DNA of 64,000 nt from the NCBI GenBank assembly GCA_012221805.1, contig CP015195.1, positions 1,969,771 to 2,033,770 on the forward strand. The letters are read 5' to 3'. Every line of letters starts with the position of its first letter. Position 1 is the stretch's first letter. Shown piece by piece: positions 27,001 through 32,586 of the stretch. The DNA comes from Pasteurellaceae bacterium RH1A (GTDB taxonomy: Bacteria; Pseudomonadota; Gammaproteobacteria; Enterobacterales; Pasteurellaceae). The notes under the pieces are model-generated. The model was not told the DNA's origin. It made no database searches and was given only the letters and a program-made list of their open reading frames with translations. The translations under genes and the position numbers were made by a program.

Positions 27001-27165
27001 GATGGCGGCGGTGGCGAGTTGGGAAACGCCTGATGCAGCCAAGGCGACTGCGGTTAATTTAGCAAGTTTGCTGGTTTTGGTTTTACCCTTTGAACGGCCT
27101 AATTCTGAAACGGCAACCCAAGATTGCGTTGCGTGATTCCAAATGACTTTAAAGACTTTGTTCAT
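21025..27165 (-). CDS. Trimeric autotransporter adhesin with collagen-like stalk
   Basis: This 2046-residue surface adhesin would form trimers on the outer membrane. It starts at 27165 (MNKVFKVIWNHATQSWVAVS), an extended signal peptide, with AGAGGA just upstream; an in-frame extension to 27342 is not family-like. Order: signal peptide 1-53; YadA-type head with about thirty SxAIGxxAxA repeats (60-490); neck ending INVAAGRINADSTDAINGSQ (about 500); GDTINFVDG domain; long stalk (about 660-1625) alternating Gly-X-Y tracts with a roughly 30-residue ATVVDNGDGTHT module seen about 16 times, and three KETTKADGTT-type modules; a short coiled-coil-like insert; another GDAVSFVDG domain; a second neck; and a C-terminal four-strand YadA anchor ending in VGVGYQW. 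The final Trp and intact frame argue for function. It is monocistronic. Confidence 0.95.
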   Translation of the reverse strand: MNKVFKVIWNHATQSWVAVSELGRSKGKTKTSKLAKLTAVALAASGVSQLATAAIITNDGTSVRIGQNVGGSQGNKSVSIGGAGPNETGADATGDYSVALGSGAVANNASAIAIGSGNGLLPSAAAEAAIAVGRGASVTQAGTSAVAIGDRAQASGVNAVALGKQASASAYTTALGAGAVADHEGAVAISAGNGVVSRAQGNAAVAVGSNATAASNNTVATGNSSYAQGQGAIAIGNNTNATGELGTMAIGNNAKASGQGATAIGNGTTASGIGSMVLGASANISGNTQLATATGEVALSIGANNLAQDNYAISMGAVSTAIGQAAQTYGYNNTANGTFAISMGAFNNVTVGNAGDGVGIGTNVKVFSGQSSAIGRDANVQAGSVGSNAIGHGATVAANSPNATAIGRSANASAESATAMGTSAAASAQNAVAVGTGAQATHENSVALGQGSTTAGAVGTNTATVEGITYSGFAGNSPTSVVSIGTDGNARQLINVAAGRINADSTDAINGSQLYLTQEALGRLANSTANHLGGGVTVNPNGSLTAPTYNTYTGNVAPNTAGSSTTLFGAPATNVGDALTNLNTYVNQGFWVADKGNNIGNVTPGDTINFVDGKNTKVNTTTEANGVTTVTFDVEGPKITATETDEGVTITITNTDGTTEEAKVKNGKDGQDGADGANGTDGQDGRDASATVVDNGDGTHTVTFTSGDGTVTTTTLKDGKDGKDGTNGTNGADGADGQDGQDGRDASATVVDNGDGTHTVTFTSGDGTVTTTTLKDGKDGKDGTNGTNGADGADGQDGQDGRDASATVVDNGDGTHTVTFTSGDGTVTTTTLKDGKDGKDGTNGTNGADGADGQDGQDGRDASATVVDNGDGTHTVTFTSGDGTVTTTTLKDGKDGKDGTNGKDGADGADGQDGRDASATVVDNGDGTHTITTTSGDGTVTTTTVKDGTNGKDGKDGTNGTDGQDGRDASATVVDNGDGTHTITTTSGDGTVTTTTVKDGANGKDGADGKDGADGADGQDGRDASATVVDNGDGTHTITTTSGDGTVTTTTVKDGTNGKDGADGADGQDGRDASATVVDNGDGTHTITTTSGDGTVTTTTVKDGTNGKDGADGADGQDGRDASATVVDNGDGTHTITTTSGDGTVTTTTVKDGANGKDGADGKDGADGADGQDGRDASATVVDNGDGTHTITTTSGDGTVTTTTVKDGTNGKDGADGKDSQATVVDNGDGTHTVTVTSGDGTVTTTTLKDGKDGTNGTDGKDGKDAQATVVDNGDGTHTITTTSGDGTVTTTTVKDGKDGENGKDAQATVVDNGDGTHTITTTSGDGTVTTTTVKDGKDGENGKDAQATVVDNGDGTHTITTISGDGTVTTTTVKDGANGKDGADGKDGKDGADGKDGKDGADGKSVEVKSVTKADGTTEVVLVQKNPDGTEVTGSEKTLTINDGTDGKDGNSVAVKETTKADGTTTVTLVEKDADGNEIAGTEKTLTINDGTDGKDGKDSKAEVVDNGDGTHTVTVTSGDGTVTKTTINDGKDGNSVAVKETTKADGTTTVTLVEKDADGKEIAGSEKTLTINDGADGKDAQATVKDNGDGTHTVTITSGDGTVTTTTVKDGQDGKDGVDGKDAIFKVAEKYDAAKPDTVKSTINADDVVNFVDGDGTKVSVTGEGAGTVTNVTFNIDKGEVTAQPKGDVKGPVSEDLIKALDEAKANLTEVNNNPASTDADKTAAQNAVDAAQTAYNQGGGNQVATAQNIADAINNSGWAITNNEGKAPAGSDGLVNPGDAVSFVDGSGTKANVTVNGTGYNVTFDVDTVGGTVTNGKVDTPATPANGGNNYYNATTVTNLINEASHNVTVSNTGEQVVAGTGSPTAVKAGDTVTYNAGKNLAVKQVGTTITYGLAADIDLNSVTANTVNAGTTTTNNLTVNPGGNVDMGGNQVHNVKAGTADTDAVNVSQLKGAVNHLDNKINRNNKNLRAGIAGANAAAGLPQVYIPGKSMVAASAGHFKGESALAVGYSRASDNGKLILKLQGNTNTRGDFGGSVGVGYQW
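22295..25172 (-). repeat. Tandem coding repeats of the adhesin stalk
   Basis: DNA units of about 140-180 bp repeat with very high identity. Each encodes one DNGDGTHT module plus a run of GKD/GTN/GAD/GQD/GRD triplets of variable number. The units near 24.5-25.1 kb are almost identical to each other, which suggests recent unequal crossing-over. The array is a likely site of length variation and of assembly collapse. Confidence 0.9.
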
Positions 27166-27232
27166 AAAATCCTCTAAAAGTGAAATAAGATTGAACTTTC
27201 TTCCACAATTTGTTACTGAAAAACAAGAGAAA

Positions 27233-27250
27233 GCACCCGAAAACGGGTGC
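27233..27250 (-). promoter_or_regulatory. Hairpin in the adhesin 5' leader
   Basis: On the minus strand GCACCCG-TTTT-CGGGTGC is followed by TTTCTCTTGTTTTT, 68 nt before the start codon. It looks like an intrinsic terminator inside the leader and might attenuate adhesin expression, if the promoter lies upstream of it. Confidence 0.45.
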
Positions 27251-27523
27251 CTTCCTTTGCATAAAAAATAAACTACGCTTTCCTTGAAGCGCACGGAGCC
27301 AAATGTAGCAAAAACATGCAACAAAATAAAGCTTATCTTCACTAATTTACATAAAGTGTCTTATTTGTCCTTTTCTTTACAATCAAATTGATATCCTGCG
27401 GCTATAACTTAACTCTTTAGGGGTAGATAGTTGTTAAATATTTGTAAAATATGGGGTTTTGAGGGCCGCTTGTGGGGGGGCTGTGGGGGGTGGTTTACCG
27501 CACCGATGACCTTACGAGGCTCT

Positions 27524-27597
27524 GATAGCGCCAGCGTCCTCGCTGGTGCTGATGGCTTCTTGATATAAAAGGCACCTGCCTGGAGGCTGGCGCCAGC
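27524..27597. repeat. Two-hairpin repeat, copy 4
   Basis: Left arm GCGCCAGCG with loop TCCT; right arm GCACCTGCC with loop TGGA (one mismatch). The 700-bp gap between the adhesin and nitroreductase holds this copy, copy 5, a strong promoter and a tiny open frame. Confidence 0.85.
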
Positions 27598-27611
27598 GGG
27601 GGCAAGAAAAA

Positions 27612-27640
27612 TTGACATTTCTCTTTTCCCAACATAGGAT
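27612..27640 (+). promoter_or_regulatory. Consensus-like sigma-70 promoter
   Basis: TTGACA, a 17-bp spacer and TAGGAT point rightwards to the small frame at 27680. The match to consensus is unusually good for this window. Confidence 0.6.
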
Positions 27641-27679
27641 TAAATACATATAGAAGAGGAATAACAATGAGGAGGCTCA

Positions 27680-27766
27680 ATAATACAAGCAACTTTCGGA
27701 CTCGCCATCTTCGCCTGTATTATGGTCGGTTTTGCTTATGTAGCTTACCGTATTAGCGATACATAA
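27680..27766 (+). CDS. Putative 28-residue single-span membrane peptide, non-canonical start
   Basis: The frame after AGGAGG (27670-27675) reads IIQATFGLAIFACIMVGF..., one hydrophobic helix with a polar tail ending RISDT and a TAA. The two codons at ideal distance from the Shine-Dalgarno are ATA-ATA, not ATG. Either AUA initiation occurs, or an original ATG has mutated, or the transcript acts as a small RNA. Perfect SD, a strong promoter and hydrophobic coding suggest a small protein gene, perhaps recently inactivated. Confidence 0.4.
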   Translation: MIQATFGLAIFACIMVGFAYVAYRISDT

Positions 27767-27787
27767 ATAGCTAACCTAGAATGTACA

Positions 27788-27857
27788 GATAGCGCCGCCA
27801 GGCTGGTGTTGGTAACTTGTTGATATATAAGGCACCAGCGAGGACGCTGGCGCCATC
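27788..27857. repeat. Two-hairpin repeat, copy 5
   Basis: The left arm is degraded (GCGCCGCCAGGCTGGTG); the right arm is intact (GCACCAGCG, AGGA, CGCTGGCGC). It lies eight bases before the end of the nitroreductase gene. Confidence 0.8.
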
Positions 27858-27864
27858 AGTGCAG

Positions 27865-28500
27865 CTATTTCAAGCCCTTCCCATCATTCCAAGACACCGT
27901 ATAGTCCACAGGCAAACGGCTACTTTTAAGCGGTTCCGCGGCGGGTTTGCCCAGGGCAATCAGCATCACAGGGGTATAGCGTTCTGCATTAACGGATAGG
28001 ATTTCTAAGACCTTTTCACGATCAAAAATCCCGATGGCATGGGTGTCAAAACCCTTGTCCTTGGCCACCAACATAAGCTGCATAGAAGCTAGGCTGGTAT
28101 CAATCAAGACCTGATCCCGAACGGATTCAGGCGTGGCATTATTATGCACCCCCAGAAGGAAGTTGTACTTGTTATCACGAAAGCCTTGAGCCAGGCAGTT
28201 TTCTGCCACTTCCTTGTCTAAAATATCGTCTAGGGCCAATTCATAGCGTAAATCTGCCAAGACCAAAATCAGGGCAGAGGCCGTTTCACAGGGCAGGGTA
28301 TTAAAGGCAACGTGGTTGCTTAGCTCATTTTTAATGGCCTTGTCGTCCACCACCACAAAACGCCAGGGTTGCAGATTGGCCTTAGAAGGGGCCTTTTGGG
28401 CCTGGTTGATGATCTCGCTTAAGGTCTCTCGGCTGATGGTGGCTTCTCGGTCAAAGGCCTTGATGGTTTTACGTTGGTTGATTGCGTCTAATAGTTCCAT
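27865..28500 (-). CDS. Nitroreductase-family NAD(P)H oxidoreductase
   Basis: The 211-residue FMN-dependent oxidoreductase has a typical nitroreductase start, MELLDAINQRKTIKAFD, the FMN-binding QAQKAPSKANLQPWRFVVV, and a C-terminal glycine loop IALGKPAAEP before the final basic segment. The physiological substrate (quinones, nitro compounds) cannot be told. It ends ten bases upstream of the menF start side in the same direction, so it is probably transcribed from the menF promoter. Confidence 0.88.
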   Translation of the reverse strand: MELLDAINQRKTIKAFDREATISRETLSEIINQAQKAPSKANLQPWRFVVVDDKAIKNELSNHVAFNTLPCETASALILVLADLRYELALDDILDKEVAENCLAQGFRDNKYNFLLGVHNNATPESVRDQVLIDTSLASMQLMLVAKDKGFDTHAIGIFDREKVLEILSVNAERYTPVMLIALGKPAAEPLKSSRLPVDYTVSWNDGKGLK

Positions 28501-28510
28501 TGTCTTTCCC

Positions 28511-29782
28511 TTAATGATTGTGATTAAAAAGTTGGATCATGGCCAGTGCCTTGCGCTCAATTTCTCGCCATTCGGTTTCAGGCTCAGAGCCTTCCACAAT
28601 GCCAGCGCCAGCATACACCCTGGCCTGGTTTGCTTGCAGCTGGGCCGAACGAATGGTCACGCAAAATTCGGCTGCTTGGGGCGAAAAATAGCCTAGAGTG
28701 CCGGCATACCAGCCCCGCTCAAAGGGTTCGACCGCCTGGATAAAATCAAAGGCGCTCTGATAGGGAATGCCGGCCACAGCCGCCGTTGGGTGGAGGTGGG
28801 CTAGAATCTGATTGTCTTGCACGCCTGGCTCTAAATGGGCCTGAATGCTGCGATAAAGGTGTTGCACCAGGCTTAGGCGTTTGATTTGCAGGTCGCTGAC
28901 CTCAATATCCTTGACCAGCTCAACCAGGTTCTCTTGGATTTCCTCTACCACCAGCCAATTTTCGTAGCTGTTTTTTAGGTCGTGCAAGAGCCAGTCGGCA
29001 TTGGCCTGGCTTTGGGCTTCATTTTCACCCACTGCCACCGTCCCTGCCAGGGCTTCAGTTTGCAAGTGATGGCCTGTGCGGGCATAGAGCCGTTCAGGGC
29101 TGGAGCCGATAAAGGCACGCTCCTTATTTTCCGCCCATAAGAAATGGTAGCTATGTGGGTTTTTGGCCTGGCTGGCATTCAGTAGGCTATAAGGACAAAG
29201 GGGCTGGGCGAAGGTCAATTCGGTGGCATTGGCCAGCACCACCTTGTTAAAGGCCTTTTGGGCCATGCCCTGAATGGCCTGGCCGATATTGGCCTGCCAA
29301 CGCTCAAAATTGCAGAGGGCGTGCTGGTTAAGCAGGGTATTTTGCCCCGTTTGTAGGCTGGCAAGCTCTTCAAAATCGGCCAGAAAATCCTCAATGGAGG
29401 CGATTTCGCTGGCCTTTAAGGTCAAACAAGCGGTCAAAATTGGGCCTTTTTTTACAAGCAGGAGGCGGGGCAAAATAAAGCTGGCCTGGTTGTTAAATTG
29501 CAGGCCGCCGACTAGGGCGAGACCATGGGCCTGGCTAAAGGCTTGGGCGGAGGCAAGAGAAGAAAAGGCTTCCACGGCCCCGCTGGCAAGGAGGGTACAC
29601 TCATCTTCCCGTTGCTGCCAGAAAAAATGCGGATAGGCCGATTTTGCCCCAAGCCAACCCAAGAGTTCTGAACCAGACAGGCTTTGCTTGGCTTGAACCT
29701 GAAGCTGCACATAGTCTTTGCCCTGCAAATCGGGCAAGGCGGTTTGGCTAAGTGCTTGTTTTAGTTGGCTAAATATCTTCAT
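28511..29782 (-). CDS. menF: Isochorismate synthase (menaquinone pathway)
   Basis: The 423-residue enzyme of the chorismate-binding family converts chorismate to isochorismate, the first step to menaquinone. Motifs seen are KVVLANATELTF, FIGSSPERLY, EALAGTVAVG, LHPTAAVAGIP, the catalytic Glu region ERGWYAGTLGYF and YAGAGIVEGSEPETEW. ATG at 29782 is preferred over an upstream TTG. It is divergent from alaA with a 132-bp shared promoter region. No other men genes lie in the window. Confidence 0.93.
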   Translation of the reverse strand: MKIFSQLKQALSQTALPDLQGKDYVQLQVQAKQSLSGSELLGWLGAKSAYPHFFWQQREDECTLLASGAVEAFSSLASAQAFSQAHGLALVGGLQFNNQASFILPRLLLVKKGPILTACLTLKASEIASIEDFLADFEELASLQTGQNTLLNQHALCNFERWQANIGQAIQGMAQKAFNKVVLANATELTFAQPLCPYSLLNASQAKNPHSYHFLWAENKERAFIGSSPERLYARTGHHLQTEALAGTVAVGENEAQSQANADWLLHDLKNSYENWLVVEEIQENLVELVKDIEVSDLQIKRLSLVQHLYRSIQAHLEPGVQDNQILAHLHPTAAVAGIPYQSAFDFIQAVEPFERGWYAGTLGYFSPQAAEFCVTIRSAQLQANQARVYAGAGIVEGSEPETEWREIERKALAMIQLFNHNH

Positions 29783-29914
29783 TTGCAAAAAATCGTCAAT
29801 CTCGACCCGCTTGTGATAAAAAAGACCAACATTTTACCGCATTTCCCCTTTTTTTTCCTACCAAATAGGAGTAAAGTTCGACAATTATTTGATCAAAACA
29901 CAACAGGTAAAAGA

Positions 29915-31135
29915 ATGAGTATGGATCGCTTCCCAAAATCCGATAAATTATCCAACGTTTGCTACGACATCCGTGGCCCGGTGCATAAAGAGGCCCTGCG
30001 TTTGGAAGAAGAAGGCAATAAAATTTTAAAACTCAACATCGGCAACCCGGCCCCCTTTGGCTTTGAGGCGCCAGATGAAATCTTGGTGGATGTGATCCGC
30101 AACCTGCCAACCGCCCAGGGCTACTGCGATTCCAAGGGGCTTTATTCTGCCCGTAAAGCCATTGTGCAGTATTACCAATCAAAGGGCCTACGTTCCATTG
30201 ATGTAAACGATGTTTATATTGGCAACGGGGTGTCGGAGCTGATCACCATGGCCATGCAGGCCCTCTTAAACGATGGCGATGAGATCCTCATTCCTATGCC
30301 AGACTACCCCCTTTGGACGGCAGCCGCTACCTTAGCAGGCGGTAAACCTGTGCATTATTTATGCGATGAGGACAATGAATGGTTTCCAAGTGTGGAAGAC
30401 ATCAAAGCCAAGATTACCCCTAAAACCAAAGGGATTGTGATCATTAACCCTAACAACCCGACAGGGGCGGTTTATAGCCGTGCCCTTCTGTTAGAAATTG
30501 CCGAAGTGGCCCGCCAGCATAATCTCATCATCTTTGCCGATGAAATTTACGACAAGATCCTCTACGATGGGGCAGTTCACCACCATGTTGCAGCTTTGGC
30601 GCCTGATCTCTTAACCGTCACCTTTAACGGGCTTTCCAAGGCCTACCGTGTGGCCGGCTTCCGCCAGGGTTGGATGGTCTTACACGGCCCGAAAAACCAG
30701 GCCAAGGGCTATATTGAGGGCTTAGATATGTTAGCTTCCATGCGGCTTTGTGCCAACACCCCTATGCAGCACGCCATTCAAACGGCCCTGGGTGGCTACC
30801 AAAGCATTAATGAATTTATCCTGCCAGGCGGGCGTTTATTGGAACAACGTAATAAGGCCCATGAGCTTTTGGTGCAAATTCCTGGCATTACTTGCGTGAA
30901 ACCAAAAGGGGCCATGTACCTCTTCCCGAAAATTGACACCGAAATGTACGGCATTAAGGACGACCAAAAATTTGTCTTTGATCTGCTCCAACAGGAAAAG
31001 GTGCTATTAGTGCAAGGCTCTGGCTTTAACTGGCACAAACCTGACCATTTCCGTGTGGTCAGCCTGCCTTATGTCCACCAGCTTGAAGAAGCCCTGGGGC
31101 GTTTGGCAAGGTTTTTGCAGACTTATCGACAATAG
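29915..31135 (+). CDS. alaA: Glutamate-pyruvate (alanine) aminotransferase
   Basis: The 406-residue class I PLP aminotransferase matches E. coli AlaA in length. The PLP Lys lies in FNGLSKAYRVAGFR; NPNNPTGAVYS and FADEIYDKILYD are the other cofactor motifs; the C-terminal Arg lies in FRVVSLP. The start at 29915 (MSMDRFPKS) is chosen since the longer upstream frame crosses the menF promoter region. It is a single-gene unit ending in a strong terminator. Confidence 0.94.
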   Translation: MSMDRFPKSDKLSNVCYDIRGPVHKEALRLEEEGNKILKLNIGNPAPFGFEAPDEILVDVIRNLPTAQGYCDSKGLYSARKAIVQYYQSKGLRSIDVNDVYIGNGVSELITMAMQALLNDGDEILIPMPDYPLWTAAATLAGGKPVHYLCDEDNEWFPSVEDIKAKITPKTKGIVIINPNNPTGAVYSRALLLEIAEVARQHNLIIFADEIYDKILYDGAVHHHVAALAPDLLTVTFNGLSKAYRVAGFRQGWMVLHGPKNQAKGYIEGLDMLASMRLCANTPMQHAIQTALGGYQSINEFILPGGRLLEQRNKAHELLVQIPGITCVKPKGAMYLFPKIDTEMYGIKDDQKFVFDLLQQEKVLLVQGSGFNWHKPDHFRVVSLPYVHQLEEALGRLARFLQTYRQ

Positions 31136-31136
31136 G

Positions 31137-31165
31137 AAAAAGTCGGGCTTGGCCCGACCTTTTTA
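31137..31165. terminator. Bidirectional terminator between alaA and the DUF29 gene
   Basis: AAAAAGTCGGGC-TTG-GCCCGACCTTTTT. Confidence 0.9.
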
Positions 31166-31606
31166 ATTGAGAAGAGGAAGAAAATCTGGGTTTAAGATCT
31201 GTTCTAAAGACCAAATTGGGGTTTGTGGAAAGGTATTTTCATCTAAACCGGTTTCTCTCGCACAGGAGATGAGGGCTAATTCCCAAATATCAGGCAAAAA
31301 CTGCTCATCATAGAGGCGGGATTTTAGGGAAGGTGAACGCTTGAGGCGTTTTTCAATCCGTGTACGCTGTTCCTTGATGGTTAAAAGCCAGCTTCTGCCC
31401 TGTCTGTTGGGTTGAAATTGCCATTTAAGCAGGTGCATAATCAAAATTTCTAGGCGGCTTTCTAATTCAGACAGTTCAGAATTACCCATGATTTCAAGCT
31501 CCTCGGCAAGATGTTGTATATCAATTTTATCGAACTGCTGGTGGTGAAGGAACCTTGCCTGCTCATTGACCCAGCCATAGAGATCGCTTTGATAACTAAT
31601 GGTCAT
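31163..31606 (-). CDS. DUF29-family protein
   Basis: The 147-residue, highly helical soluble protein shows DUF29 features: YQSDLYGWVNEQARFLHHQ, an AEELEIMGNSELSELESRL helix and the conserved HLLKWQFQPNRQGRSW. The function of DUF29 is unknown. The start at 31606 (ATG after AGGAG) is chosen over a GTG two codons upstream. It is divergent from the EamA transporter. Confidence 0.85.
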   Translation of the reverse strand: MTISYQSDLYGWVNEQARFLHHQQFDKIDIQHLAEELEIMGNSELSELESRLEILIMHLLKWQFQPNRQGRSWLLTIKEQRTRIEKRLKRSPSLKSRLYDEQFLPDIWELALISCARETGLDENTFPQTPIWSLEQILNPDFLPLLN

Positions 31607-31686
31607 AATCACTCCTTTTTATGAGGAAAACGCTTGGATTATAACCCTAAAAACCCATTTCACCATCATTATTTTTGGAGCTTAAT

Positions 31687-32586
31687 GTGCTAAAAGGCGT
31701 TGTACTTTCTATTTTTGCGAGCTTTTGCTTTGGGGCCATTTATTATATCTCCACCCTTATGCAGCCCCTTTCAGGCCAGGCTGTGCTGGGTTTTCGGATC
31801 GTGGCCATTATTCCCTTTATTATCTTTGCCCTCATTTTATTTAAACAGCAAAAGGCTTTTGTTGATTTAGTCCGTTCTTTTAAGCAAAAACCGCAATTAC
31901 TGTTAGTGCTTTTTATCACTGGCCTCAATACTGGCTTTCAAATGTGGCTTTTTATGTGGGCGCCCAATAATAACAAGGGCATTGATGTATCCATCGGTTA
32001 TTTAATTATGCCCATTGTGATGGTAATCATTGGGAAATTTCTTTATAAGGAATATCTTTCCCGCCTTAAATTACTGGCCATTTTTTCTGCGGTGCTGGGT
32101 GTGGCTGTTAATGTGATTTTAACCCAAACCATTTCTTGGGAAATGCTGGCTGTTTGCCTGGGCTATCCCCTCTATTTCACCCTGCGTAAGGCCTTTAATT
32201 TAAATAGTTTGGCGGCTTTTTTAGTGGAACTCTTGGTTTTATTGCCTTTTTGCCTCTATTTTATTTGCCAGGCCAATCTGGAATTTGCCGTCCTCCACAA
32301 TCCCAATATTTATTATTTTATTGGCCTCTTGGGCCTGGTTAGTGGTGTGGCCTTTACGGTTTATATTGCCTCCAGCAATTTATTGCCCATGAATTTACTG
32401 GGCATGCTCAGTTATTTAGAACCCTTTTGTATGCTAGCGGTTTCTTTTTTCATTGGTGAAACCCTGGATACCCGTTCCTATTTCTTAATGATCTGTTTGA
32501 CCATCGCCATTGGCCTGCTTTCCCTAGATGGCCTGGCCAAGCTGAAAAAACAAAAACAATCCCTGCCAAATGAGGCGGCACAATGA
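31687..32586 (+). CDS. EamA/RarD-family transporter
   Basis: The 299-residue inner-membrane protein has ten hydrophobic segments and begins MLKGVVLSIFASFCFGAIYY, as RarD-type drug/metabolite exporters do. GTG at 31687 is chosen because TTGGAG lies at proper distance; the frame extends four codons upstream to a TTG within that Shine-Dalgarno. The C-terminal part has the second EamA repeat (YLEPFCMLAVSFFIGE). The substrate is unknown. Its TGA overlaps the priA ATG. Confidence 0.85.
   Translation: MLKGVVLSIFASFCFGAIYYISTLMQPLSGQAVLGFRIVAIIPFIIFALILFKQQKAFVDLVRSFKQKPQLLLVLFITGLNTGFQMWLFMWAPNNNKGIDVSIGYLIMPIVMVIIGKFLYKEYLSRLKLLAIFSAVLGVAVNVILTQTISWEMLAVCLGYPLYFTLRKAFNLNSLAAFLVELLVLLPFCLYFICQANLEFAVLHNPNIYYFIGLLGLVSGVAFTVYIASSNLLPMNLLGMLSYLEPFCMLAVSFFIGETLDTRSYFLMICLTIAIGLLSLDGLAKLKKQKQSLPNEAAQ

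Noticed and set aside
27817..27999. 60-codon plus-strand frame near 27.8 kb
   Set aside because: It begins in repeat copy 5 and runs antisense into the nitroreductase gene.
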